Part shown: in pieces, positions 8,184 to 15,679 of the stretch
Numbering within the stretch: position 1 is the first letter of the stretch
Layout of the letters: each line of letters opens with the position of its first letter
DNA from: JBDRHL01 sp043816955
GTDB lineage: Bacteria > Planctomycetota > Phycisphaerae > Sedimentisphaerales > CAYZTY01
Length of the DNA: 43,783 nt
Direction: 5' to 3'
Assembly: GCA_043816955.1 (NCBI GenBank)
Contig: JBDRHL010000184.1
Coordinates: 1-43,783, forward strand
Made by a program: the position numbers and the translations under genes
The notes under the pieces: generated by a model
Database searches by the model: none
What the model saw: the letters and a program-made list of their open reading frames with translations, nothing else
Told to the model about the DNA's origin: nothing

Positions 8184-9125
8184 TTATTTACTCTTTTTAT
8201 ACCAGTTAATTGTCGCCTTTAAGCCTTCATCAAAATTTGTCTTCGCTTCAAACCCGAAAAGCTCTTTCGCCCTGCTTGTGTCAAGACATCTTCGAGGTTG
8301 ACCATCAGGCTTCGAACTGTCCCAGCGTATCTGTCCCACAAAACCCGTAAGATACGCTATCTTCTCCACAAGATCTTTAATCGTAATCTCAAAACCGGCG
8401 CCTATATTCACAGGCGCTGCCTCGTTATACCTTTCTGTCGCCAGCAAAATCCCCTCCGCAGCATCCGCTGCGTAAATGAATTCACGTGATGCGCTGCCCG
8501 TACCCCAGCATTCAACATACTCATCGCCTGCTTTAACCGCATCCACACATTTCTTTATCAACGCAGGTATTACATGACTGCTCGCAGGATCAAAATTATC
8601 TCCTGGCCCATATAAATTTACCGGCAAAAGAAATATCGAGTTAAAACCATATTCAGCACGATAAGCCTGCGACTGAACCAGCAGCATTTTCTTGGCTAAA
8701 CCATACGGCGCGTTCGTTTCTTCAGGGTAACCATCCCATATATCATCTTCCTTAAACGGCACCGGTGTAAACTTCGGATACGCACAAACCGTACCGATTG
8801 CAACAAATTTCTCGATATTCCGAAGCCGCCCCTCCTCTATCAACTGAACACCCATCATCAGGTTCTCATAAAAAAACTTCCCCGGATGCTCGCGGTTCGC
8901 ACCAATACCCCCCACTACTGCCGCAAGATGAATCACAATGTCAGGCCTCATGCCGTCATACATCCTCTTTATATCTTCGATTTTTATCAGATTATAATCT
9001 TCGATTTTCGGAATCAGAATATCCCTGCAGCCCCGTCTTTCCAGACCCTCTACAATATAGCTGCCCAAAAAACCCGCACCACCCGTCACCACTATTCGCC
9101 TATGCTCAAAAAAACTTCCCATCAT
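8184..9125 (-). CDS. fcl: GDP-L-fucose synthase
   Basis: The 313-residue extended short-chain dehydrogenase/reductase converts GDP-4-keto-6-deoxymannose to GDP-L-fucose by epimerisation and NADPH reduction. Seen: the dinucleotide-binding loop VVTGGAGFLGS, the early AAVVGGIGANREHPGKF region, GTVCAYPKF, the catalytic Y-x3-K in APYGLAKKM, and the family-typical LYGPGDNFDPASSHVIPALI. Translation most likely starts at ATG 9125, overlapping the TGA of gmd by one base (TGATG), with AGGG 4 bases upstream; ATG at 9122 and TTG at 9128 are alternatives. With gmd it supplies activated fucose to the cluster. Confidence 0.93.
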   Translation of the reverse strand: MMGSFFEHRRIVVTGGAGFLGSYIVEGLERRGCRDILIPKIEDYNLIKIEDIKRMYDGMRPDIVIHLAAVVGGIGANREHPGKFFYENLMMGVQLIEEGRLRNIEKFVAIGTVCAYPKFTPVPFKEDDIWDGYPEETNAPYGLAKKMLLVQSQAYRAEYGFNSIFLLPVNLYGPGDNFDPASSHVIPALIKKCVDAVKAGDEYVECWGTGSASREFIYAADAAEGILLATERYNEAAPVNIGAGFEITIKDLVEKIAYLTGFVGQIRWDSSKPDGQPRRCLDTSRAKELFGFEAKTNFDEGLKATINWYKKSK

Positions 9126-10132
9126 CAAACCCTGCCATGATCCTTTAGTATCTTTTCATGCTCTGCCAGCCTCATATCCGCATCTGTCATCATCCTTGCT
9201 AGATCCCTAAACATCACCTTCGGCTCCCACCTCAAAACCTTGCGGGCCTTGCTCGAATCTCCCTGCAGAAAATCAACTTCTGCAGGCCGAAGATAACGAG
9301 GATCTATCTCAACATAATCCTTCCACTCAAGCTCCAGATGCCCAAACACCTCCTCAACAAACTCACGCACCGAATGAGTCCGGCCCGTAGCAACTACATA
9401 ATCATCCGCCTCATCCTGCTGAAGCATCAGCCACATCGCCTCTACATAATCACCCGCAAATCCCCAGTCACGTTTCGCATCCAGGTTGCCGAGATAAAGC
9501 TTCTCCTGCAAACCAAGTTTAATGCGAGTCGCCGCCCGTGTTATCTTCCGCGTAACAAACGTCTCTCCGCGACGAGGCGATTCGTGATTGAAAAGTATAC
9601 CGTTGCATGCAAACATCCCGTATGCCTCACGGTAATTCACCGTCTGCCAGAAACTGTAGACCTTCGCACAGCCGTAAGGACTGCGAGGATGAAAAGCCGT
9701 TTTCTCATTCTGCGGAGTTTCAGTCACCTTGCCGTACATCTCGCTGCTTGAGGCCTGATAAAATCTCACCGGTTTATCTATCGGCCGAATCGCCTCCAGC
9801 AAACGCAGACAACCCAGCGCATCAACATTGGCTGTATAGATCGGCTGATCAAAACTCACCCGAACGTGACTCTGTGCCCCAAGGTTATAAACTTCGTCAG
9901 GCTGAATCTTCGACAGAAGGTTCGACAAACTGCCCCCATCCGTTAAATCACCGTAAACCAGCCGCAATGCCGGGTTCTCATGGGGATCCTTGTAAAGATG
10001 ATCAATTCTGCCGGTATGAAATGACGAGCTTCGGCGAATTATTCCGTATACCTCATAGCCCTTACCCAGCAGCAGCTCAGTCAGGTACGATCCATCCTGA
10101 CCTGTAATACCTGTTATTAATGCCTTTTTCAT
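9125..10132 (-). CDS. gmd: GDP-mannose 4,6-dehydratase
   Basis: The 335-residue protein is an NADP-dependent SDR enzyme that makes GDP-4-keto-6-deoxy-D-mannose from GDP-mannose. Seen: ALITGITGQDGSYL at the N-terminus, the RRSSSFHTGRIDHLY loop specific to Gmd, SSSEMYGKV with the active-site Ser/Glu, SPYGCAKVY with the catalytic Tyr/Lys, and FNHESPRRGETFVTRKI. Length is close to the usual 340-370. GAGGG lies about 9 bases before the ATG. It is directly coupled to fcl downstream. Confidence 0.96.
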   Translation of the reverse strand: MKKALITGITGQDGSYLTELLLGKGYEVYGIIRRSSSFHTGRIDHLYKDPHENPALRLVYGDLTDGGSLSNLLSKIQPDEVYNLGAQSHVRVSFDQPIYTANVDALGCLRLLEAIRPIDKPVRFYQASSSEMYGKVTETPQNEKTAFHPRSPYGCAKVYSFWQTVNYREAYGMFACNGILFNHESPRRGETFVTRKITRAATRIKLGLQEKLYLGNLDAKRDWGFAGDYVEAMWLMLQQDEADDYVVATGRTHSVREFVEEVFGHLELEWKDYVEIDPRYLRPAEVDFLQGDSSKARKVLRWEPKVMFRDLARMMTDADMRLAEHEKILKDHGRV

Positions 10133-10144
10133 TTACTATATCCC

Positions 10145-11242
10145 TCAGATCAACGATAAAAGCGTCTCGACTACATAATCCTGCATCTGACTCGTCAACT
10201 CCGGATACATCGGAAGAGCCAGAATCTCTTCTGCCGCCTTCTCAGACTCCGGAAAATCACCGCTGTGATAACCCAGAAACGAAAAACATTCGTGCATATG
10301 CAGCGGCACCGGGTAGTAAACCCCGCATCCCACTCCCAAATTCTGCAACCCCGCCATAACCTCATCCCGCCGGCCCACGCGAACACAATACAGATTATAC
10401 ACCGATACACAATCCTTATCTATGTAAGGCCCCTCCACTCCGCTGCCCGCAAATTTCGCGTCATAGTATGCCGCCCTTGCCCGCCTCCTTTCATTCCAGC
10501 TTTCAAGATAATTAAGCTTCACCACAAGCGCCGCCGCCTGCACTGAGTCAAGACGGAAATTCCCCCCGATAAAATGGTAATGATAACGCGGCCTCTGACC
10601 GTGATCACGCATCACCTTCATACGCTCGTACAACCGCTCATCATTAGTCACAATCATCCCCCCATCCCCTATTCCGCCAAGATTTTTCGTCGGATAAAAA
10701 CTCAGACAACCCGTCATTCCTATACTGCACGCAGCACGCCCCTTGTAACTGCTCATTATCGATTGTGCCGCATCCTCTATCACCAAAAGATCGTGCTTTC
10801 TCGCCGTCGTCATTATCGAATCCATCTCTGCCATCTGGCCGAAAAGATGCACCGGCAAAATAGCCTTGGTCTTATCCGTAACTGCACCTTCGATCTTCCC
10901 GGGATCGATATTGTAAGTCTTCGGATCAATATCCACAAACACAGGCCGCGCCCCGACACGAACAATACAACCCGCCGTAGCAAAAAACGTAAAAGGCGTC
11001 GTTATAACCTCATCACCCGGCCCGATGCCCAGACTCATAAGGCTGTTCAGGATCGCATCCGTCCCGCTCGACACGCCAACCGCAAAGCTGCTCTGGCAGA
11101 CCGCTGCGATCCTCTCCTCCAGCTCCTCAACCTTGGGCCCACCCACCCACCGGGTCGAGTCAATAACCTCCGTCACTGCAGAAAGCATATCTTCCCTGAT
11201 AACATCATATTGAGCCTTCAAATCCAGCAAAGGAACCTGCAT
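10145..11242 (-). CDS. DegT/DnrJ/EryC1/StrS-family nucleotide-sugar aminotransferase
   Basis: The 365-residue PLP-dependent enzyme has the family start VPLLDLKAQY, the SSGTDAILNSL phosphate-binding loop near residue 59, DEVITTPFTFFATA, IEDAAQS with the ring-binding aspartate near 157, and SFYPTKNLGGIGDGG with the PLP lysine at K186. RWVGGPKVEELE near residue 31 resembles the WbpE/VioA group that transfers an amino group to a 3-keto or 4-keto nucleotide sugar. With the adjacent WbpA-like dehydrogenase it suggests an amino-sugar uronate, but that step order is inference. AAGGG precedes the ATG by about 9 bases. Confidence 0.92.
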   Translation of the reverse strand: MQVPLLDLKAQYDVIREDMLSAVTEVIDSTRWVGGPKVEELEERIAAVCQSSFAVGVSSGTDAILNSLMSLGIGPGDEVITTPFTFFATAGCIVRVGARPVFVDIDPKTYNIDPGKIEGAVTDKTKAILPVHLFGQMAEMDSIMTTARKHDLLVIEDAAQSIMSSYKGRAACSIGMTGCLSFYPTKNLGGIGDGGMIVTNDERLYERMKVMRDHGQRPRYHYHFIGGNFRLDSVQAAALVVKLNYLESWNERRRARAAYYDAKFAGSGVEGPYIDKDCVSVYNLYCVRVGRRDEVMAGLQNLGVGCGVYYPVPLHMHECFSFLGYHSGDFPESEKAAEEILALPMYPELTSQMQDYVVETLLSLI

Positions 11243-11297
11243 TGGAAATTACCCTTAAAAGCTTCCGTTCTTAATCATCCGGAAAACGTCTCGAACA

Positions 11298-12611
11298 TCA
11301 TGCCTTGACAATCTTGTCCCGACCGCGCTTCACATCTGCAGTAGCATTGCGAGTATCCACAACAAGCCTGGCATTCCTGACAATCCATTTGTAATCATAA
11401 TCACTGTGATCCGTCGCAATAAGAACCACATCATAACTGCCGAGCATTCTCGCCGACAGCGCCACGGATTTCTTGTGCAGATCATGTTCACGCTGCTTAT
11501 GAGTCTTTGGAATATAAGGATCGTTGTAATCCACCTTCGCACCCTTCGATTCGAGCAGTTCAATCAGCTCGATCGAAGGCGACTCCCGAATGTCATCTAC
11601 ATCCTTCTTATACGCAAGCCCGAGCACAAGAACCTTCGAACCCTTCAGACTCTTCCTGCATCTGTTCAACGCCTCCATTGTCCGCATCACAACATACTGA
11701 GGCATATCCGTATTAATCTCACCGGCCAGCTCAATAAAACGGGTAGGCATCCCATACTGCCTCGCCTTCCAGGTCAGGTAAAACGGATCGATTGGTATAC
11801 AGTGCCCTCCCAGGCCCGGCCCGGGATAAAAAGGCTGAAATCCAAAAGGCTTCGTGCTCGCCGCCCGTATAACCTCCCAGACATCTATATCCATACGATC
11901 GAAAAGCTGCTTCAACTCATTTACCATCGCTATATTAACACAGCGATAAACGTTCTCGAGAATCTTGGCTGCCTCTGCTATTTCACAGGAGTCCACCGGA
12001 ACCAGTTTCTTTATCGCATGCCTGTATATCTCCATTGCCCTTGCCAGCGATGCTTTGTCGTAGCCGCCTACTATCTTGGGTATCGTTCCTGTTCGAAAGT
12101 TCTTGTTGCCCGGATCTTCACGCTCAGGAGAATACGCCAGGCAAAAATCACGCCCGCACTTCAAACCCGAACGCTCAAGTATAGGAAGCATCAGCTCCCG
12201 GCATGTCCCCGGATATGTCGTACTCTCAAGAACAACAAGCTGGCCCTTCTGCAGATAACGCGAAACCGTACAGCATGTCCTCTCAACATACTGCATGTCA
12301 GGCTCACGATTCTTCGTCAAAGGCGTCGGTACACAGATCAGAACCGCCTCAACCTTTCGAAGCTCAGACATATTATTCGTCGCACGAAACCGTTTCGAAC
12401 TGATCATCTCAGCAATATCACTGCTCGGTATATGTTTCAGCGGGCTTATCCCCCTGTTGAGCAGCTTGACCATCTCCGAATTTATATCAAAACCAATTAC
12501 ACGCGCTCCCCCGCCGCAGAATTCACGCGCCAACGGAAGACCTACATACCCCAGCCCCACTATCCCCACCACAGGCATCTGTGTTCTGCCCTTTTTGCCT
12601 CTTGCAACCAT
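11298..12611 (-). CDS. nucleotide-sugar dehydrogenase, UDP-N-acetylglucosamine 6-dehydrogenase type (WbpA/WecC family)
   Basis: The 437-residue enzyme oxidises the C6 hydroxyl of a UDP-sugar to a carboxylate using NAD. Seen: the Rossmann loop GIVGLGYVGLPLA near residue 15, VPTPLTKNREPD, LESTTYPGTCRE, YSPEREDPGN, and the catalytic cysteine in PGLGGHCIPIDPFYL, followed by the C-terminal UDP-binding domain with LGLAYKKDVDDIRESPS. Y-S-P-E-R and the GGHCIP context favour the N-acetylhexosamine dehydrogenases over plain UDP-glucose dehydrogenase; the exact substrate is uncertain. AAGGA lies about 8 bases before the ATG. It is the first gene of the operon. Confidence 0.9.
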   Translation of the reverse strand: MVARGKKGRTQMPVVGIVGLGYVGLPLAREFCGGGARVIGFDINSEMVKLLNRGISPLKHIPSSDIAEMISSKRFRATNNMSELRKVEAVLICVPTPLTKNREPDMQYVERTCCTVSRYLQKGQLVVLESTTYPGTCRELMLPILERSGLKCGRDFCLAYSPEREDPGNKNFRTGTIPKIVGGYDKASLARAMEIYRHAIKKLVPVDSCEIAEAAKILENVYRCVNIAMVNELKQLFDRMDIDVWEVIRAASTKPFGFQPFYPGPGLGGHCIPIDPFYLTWKARQYGMPTRFIELAGEINTDMPQYVVMRTMEALNRCRKSLKGSKVLVLGLAYKKDVDDIRESPSIELIELLESKGAKVDYNDPYIPKTHKQREHDLHKKSVALSARMLGSYDVVLIATDHSDYDYKWIVRNARLVVDTRNATADVKRGRDKIVKA

Positions 12612-12646
12612 ACACTGATCCTTAACTATTAACTACACACTCAATC

Positions 12647-12700
12647 CAGGATAAAAAAACCAAACCACCCAGCCGGCAAGAAGCGGTGCATTTTATCCTG
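12647..12700 (-). repeat. 10-bp perfect inverted repeat in the polysaccharide operon leader
   Basis: CAGGATAAAA (12647-12656) and TTTTATCCTG (12691-12700) are exact reverse complements 34 bases apart. Between them, on the minus strand, CACC and GGTG can pair, and the 3' side carries a run of seven T just before the second arm. It could be an RNA hairpin in the leader or paired protein-binding half-sites; the upstream arm overlaps the predicted -10 box. Confidence 0.45.
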
Positions 12701-12718
12701 ATACTCTGCTTCACGCAA
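12690..12718 (-). promoter_or_regulatory. candidate sigma70-type promoter of the polysaccharide operon
   Basis: TTGCGT (12718-12713), a 17-base spacer and TAAAAT (12695-12690) on the minus strand. The -10 matches five of six consensus bases and the -35 only three. A transcript would start near 12683, giving a leader of about 70 bases. Confidence 0.35.
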
Positions 12719-12916
12719 GCTGCATACTCCGTCCCCCTCGGTCGACCATAAAACCGATAAAATACACCCCATATTTATCATAACTATCGGCAAATACAGA
12801 ATATAGCTTTAGGAAATGACCTCATTTCGATACTTCCGCCTCGCAACAATCCTTATACGCCTCCCCAAAAACATATGTTCTTACCTCCGCAGCCGTTGTC
12901 TAATCACTCCAACCAC

Positions 12917-12944
12917 TTGATATTTATACTAAAAAGCTTAATAT
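12917..12944 (+). promoter_or_regulatory. candidate promoter of the radical SAM gene (leaderless)
   Basis: TTGATA (12917-12922), a 16-base spacer and TAATAT (12939-12944). The predicted start site is about 12951, one base before the ATG, and no Shine-Dalgarno is visible. An overlapping TATACT at 12925-12930 has no matching -35. Confidence 0.4.
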
Positions 12945-12951
12945 CGCACCT

Positions 12952-13884
12952 ATGAGCCAGACAAAACAATATCTCTTCGGCCCTGTCCCCTCTCGCAGGC
13001 TGGGCCTCAGCCTCGGAATCGACTGTGTCCCCCTGAAAGTCTGCACGCTCGACTGCGTCTACTGTCAGCTCGGAAGAAGCTCTGATAAAACCGTTTTCCG
13101 TAAGGATTATGTGCCAATCGATCAGGTCATCGAACAACTCCGACATAAAATCGATACAGGCTTACATGCAGACTATATAACCCTCAGCGGTTCAGGTGAG
13201 CCTACTCTGAATTCACGCATTGCAGACCTCATCCGATCAATAAAATCAGTTACCAATATCAATATTGCCATCCTCACAAATGGAACCCTGTTCAATGACC
13301 CCGCTGTCAGGGCCGACTGCGTCGAAGCCGACCTTGTCCTGCCTTCACTCGATGCAGGCAACCAGGCCGCATTCCAGCGAATAAACCGCCCGCATAATAC
13401 TATTATCCTCGAAAATCTCATCCAGGGACTCTGCGACTTCCGCACAGAGTTCGCAGGCCGAATCTGGCTCGAGGTTTTCCTCATCGAAGGCTATAATACA
13501 GATAACGCCCAAATCGACGACATCAAAACCGCCATCGACCGGATACGCCCCGACAAAGTACAGCTCAATACCGCTGTAAGGCCCACCACAGAACCCGGCA
13601 TTAAACCTCTTGACCCGGAAAAGCTCCGGCAAATTGCTCGCCGGCTTGGACCCAATGCTGAAGTTATCGCCGACTTCGCTGCTGCCCGTCACAATCTGCC
13701 AAATAAACCTCAACAGGCCGATATACTGGAAATGCTCCGGCGCAGACCATGCTCTATTGAGGACATCTCAGCAGCTCTTGCTATCCACCCCACCCAGGTC
13801 GCAAAGGAAATTCAGCTACTCGCCAAAAATCATCTCATCACTCAGAAAAAAACAGGCTCCCGAACTTTTTTTGCTGCAAAATAA
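12952..13884 (+). CDS. radical SAM protein, COG0731 (TYW1-like Fe-S oxidoreductase) with C-terminal winged helix
   Basis: The 310-residue protein opens with FGPVPSRRLGLSLGID, then has the cluster motif C31-x3-C35-x2-C38 (CTLDCVYC) that binds the SAM-cleaving 4Fe-4S cluster, and LSGSGEPTLN as the GGE-like SAM-binding segment. The core ends near residue 240. Residues about 250-310 (ILEMLRRRPCSIEDISAAL through LLAKNHLITQKKTGSRTFF) look like a winged helix-turn-helix. COG0731 relatives include the wybutosine enzyme TYW1, but most bacterial members have no known substrate, so the reaction is unknown. No Shine-Dalgarno is visible before the ATG. Confidence 0.88.
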   Translation: MSQTKQYLFGPVPSRRLGLSLGIDCVPLKVCTLDCVYCQLGRSSDKTVFRKDYVPIDQVIEQLRHKIDTGLHADYITLSGSGEPTLNSRIADLIRSIKSVTNINIAILTNGTLFNDPAVRADCVEADLVLPSLDAGNQAAFQRINRPHNTIILENLIQGLCDFRTEFAGRIWLEVFLIEGYNTDNAQIDDIKTAIDRIRPDKVQLNTAVRPTTEPGIKPLDPEKLRQIARRLGPNAEVIADFAAARHNLPNKPQQADILEMLRRRPCSIEDISAALAIHPTQVAKEIQLLAKNHLITQKKTGSRTFFAAK

Positions 13885-13994
13885 AATTTTTCCTGATTTT
13901 GACTGTTCCGTAACATCCTTTTTGTAAAGAATCACGCTTCAATGGCCGATAAAAACCCTGTACATTACCTACAAGGATAAACTTCTCTGATTTT

Positions 13995-14023
13995 ACTGAA
14001 AAAATCTAAGTTTTTACTTCAGT
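13995..14023. repeat. small inverted repeat upstream of the 14051 gene
   Basis: ACTGAA (13995-14000) pairs with TTCAGT (14018-14023), with A and T runs that can extend the stem inward. It is followed by GGCCTTTTTC. It could be a weak terminator for the radical SAM gene or an operator; evidence for either is thin. Confidence 0.3.
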
Positions 14024-14050
14024 GGCCTTTTTCTGGACCGATAAACTATA

Positions 14051-14323
14051 ATGCAGCAAGCAGAATTTACCCGATATATTTGTCAGATGCTGAATAAAAT
14101 GAAAAATGCTACAAGACAACTTGTTCTCAACAGGGGCAGCGAAAAATATATCTTTCGCTACCAGACCGGCCGCGAGGACGAGCTGCTTGACGTCCTTATC
14201 GAAAAAGCAAAAGACTCCGGAACCGATTTTGACTGGTTCGATGCAGCCGTCATCAGCTTCAAACTGACGCATTTGCTGATTGGTGAGGCTGACAGGCTCT
14301 TGGAAAAAAACTCCTATATCTGA
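14051..14323 (+). CDS. small protein of unknown function upstream of the Xer recombinase
   Basis: The 90-residue soluble, helical protein has a charged middle (GRED near residue 40) and an FDWFDAAVISFKLTHLL segment. I do not recognise a family. It is kept as a gene because it fills the space before the recombinase gene with a 19-base gap, on the same strand, and has balanced amino-acid composition. The start is uncertain: the ATG at 14051 lacks a ribosome binding site and lies inside a perfect TATAAT (14047-14052); ATG codons at 14090 and 14099 are possible later starts. Confidence 0.6.
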   Translation: MQQAEFTRYICQMLNKMKNATRQLVLNRGSEKYIFRYQTGREDELLDVLIEKAKDSGTDFDWFDAAVISFKLTHLLIGEADRLLEKNSYI

Positions 14324-14342
14324 ATTTCTGTAGGGAAATACA

Positions 14343-15344
14343 ATGAAAAACGCTGAAACTATCCAGAACTTTTTGGCCTATCTAAGATTTGAAAGGCATT
14401 TTTCCGACCACACTGCAAAATGCTATGGGGCCGATCTGCAGCAGTTCGTCGACTTTCTCAACAACACAAAGACGCCTGACCAGTATAACCCCAGCCCCTG
14501 CCAGGACGCACCTGCCGCTACAGCCCTCGCCACACAACAGGAAACCATCGTCGACCAGTTGCTCCTCCAGGTGGAAACCAACAACATCAGAAGCTTCCTG
14601 GCCATGCTGAATGAAAAAAAATACTCAAAAGCAACTGCTGCCAGAAAACTCGCAACTTTGAGAAGCTTCTATAAGTTCCTGGTAAAACGAAATTACATTG
14701 CTTCAAACCCTGTAACCGTCGTAAGAACCCCGAAACAGGAAAAGAAACTCCCTAAATACCTCGAATATCAGGACATTCAGAGACTAATGCGGGTTATCCC
14801 AACAGACTCCTGGCTCGGCGCCAGAGACAGAGCCATACTCGAAACAATTTACAGTACTGGAATCAGGGTCAGCGAGCTGGTCGCACTCAATATGGACGAC
14901 ATTGACTTCCTCGGCGAAGTCGTGCACGTTCGAGGCAAAGGCAAAAAAGAAAGAATCGCACCCATAGGCGCCCCTGCCCTCCAGGCCATCCAGCATTACA
15001 TGGAGTTCCGAAACAGGCGAATCCAGAGCAACAGCAACTTCGACACCCGCGTACTCTTTGTAAACAAGCATGGCCGAAGACTCAGCACCCGCAGCGTACG
15101 CCGAAAAATGGACAAATACCTCATCCTCGCCGGCTTCGACCCAACCGCCATTAGCCCGCACACACTCAGGCACAGCTTCGCAACACACATGCTTAACAAC
15201 GGTGCCGACCTCAGAAGCGTACAGGAACTCCTGGGACACCAGTCCCTCTCCACAACTCAGATATACACACATCTGAGCACAAAAAAACTGAAAGAAGAAT
15301 ACGACGCCGCCCATCCAAGAGACAATATTGACACTAACAATTAA
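14343..15344 (+). CDS. xerC: tyrosine recombinase, XerC/XerD type
   Basis: The 333-residue site-specific recombinase probably resolves chromosome dimers at a dif site. It has the N-terminal core-binding domain (FLAYLRFERHFSDHTAKCY) and the catalytic domain with R175 (GIRVSELV), K199 (VRGKGKKER), H273-x2-R276 (SPHTLRHSFATHML), H299 (LLGHQSLSTT) and the nucleophile Y308 (IYTH). All catalytic residues are present. It is about 35 residues longer than the E. coli enzymes, owing to a low-complexity insert at residues about 41-80 within the N-terminal domain. AGGGA precedes the ATG by 6 bases. XerC and XerD cannot be told apart here, and the surroundings give no sign of a phage or integron integrase. 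Confidence 0.9.
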   Translation: MKNAETIQNFLAYLRFERHFSDHTAKCYGADLQQFVDFLNNTKTPDQYNPSPCQDAPAATALATQQETIVDQLLLQVETNNIRSFLAMLNEKKYSKATAARKLATLRSFYKFLVKRNYIASNPVTVVRTPKQEKKLPKYLEYQDIQRLMRVIPTDSWLGARDRAILETIYSTGIRVSELVALNMDDIDFLGEVVHVRGKGKKERIAPIGAPALQAIQHYMEFRNRRIQSNSNFDTRVLFVNKHGRRLSTRSVRRKMDKYLILAGFDPTAISPHTLRHSFATHMLNNGADLRSVQELLGHQSLSTTQIYTHLSTKKLKEEYDAAHPRDNIDTNN

Positions 15345-15371
15345 TATCCCGGAACTCCCTCAAAAAAACTT

Positions 15372-15400
15372 AACCTCCCGCCAAAATCGGGAGGTTTTTT
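15372..15400 (+). terminator. Rho-independent terminator after the recombinase gene
   Basis: AACCTCCCG (15372-15380) and CGGGAGGTT (15388-15396) form a perfect 9-bp stem around a 7-base loop, running into TTTTTT to 15400. It lies 28 bases after the recombinase stop codon. Confidence 0.93.
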
Positions 15401-15679
15401 ATTGTCATGCTCATCCTCCAACCCAGCTGAACCGAAGAATCACCAATCCATACTTTTATCAGGAATAAACCTCGACCTTTTTCCATCTTGTATCTTCATC
15501 ACGAAGGTACCCTCGCTGAAACAGCGGACAGTATACCCTGTGAGGCAGAAAAGGCCCGATCTTCATATCAACCTGCTCTCTGTAAAACCTAATTGTTGAC
15601 AACTGTTACCAGGCTTGTTAGCTTTCTCCTGTAATCGAATAGATTGGCTGAAAAATCGTATTTTTGGGAGAACATATCC
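15401..15679. other. intergenic region upstream of the symporter
   Basis: No gene is supportable here; the short open frame at 15402-15599 has no ribosome binding site or recognisable product. A small perfect hairpin, CGCTG-AAA-CAGCG, lies at 15514-15526. A symporter promoter candidate lies at 15596-15624. Confidence 0.5.
15596..15624 (+). promoter_or_regulatory. candidate promoter of the symporter operon
   Basis: A perfect TTGACA (15596-15601), a 17-base spacer and TAGCTT (15619-15624). The -10 is weak. The start site would be near 15631, about 50 bases before the GTG start codon. Confidence 0.38.

Larger units (their letters stand above)
12612..12951. other. divergent intergenic region between polysaccharide operon and radical SAM gene
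   Basis: The 340-base gap has no supportable gene. It contains a leftward promoter candidate, a 10-bp inverted repeat in the operon leader and a rightward promoter candidate close to the radical SAM start codon, each listed separately. The stretch 12720-12900 shows no further feature I can support. Confidence 0.6.

Noticed and set aside
10574..11308. 244-codon open frame on the + strand
   Set aside because: It is antisense to the DegT-family aminotransferase gene; its composition is typical of reverse translation of a real gene.
11406..12632. 408-codon open frame on the + strand
   Set aside because: It is antisense to the well-supported nucleotide-sugar dehydrogenase, has skewed Arg/His/Leu composition and no recognisable domain.
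14343..15344. Phage or integrative-element integrase instead of Xer
   Set aside because: The motifs and neighbourhood fit housekeeping Xer; there is no adjacent tRNA, excisionase or phage gene.
15402..15599. 65-codon open frame after the xer terminator
   Set aside because: It starts inside the sequence just after the terminator with no Shine-Dalgarno and has no recognisable product.
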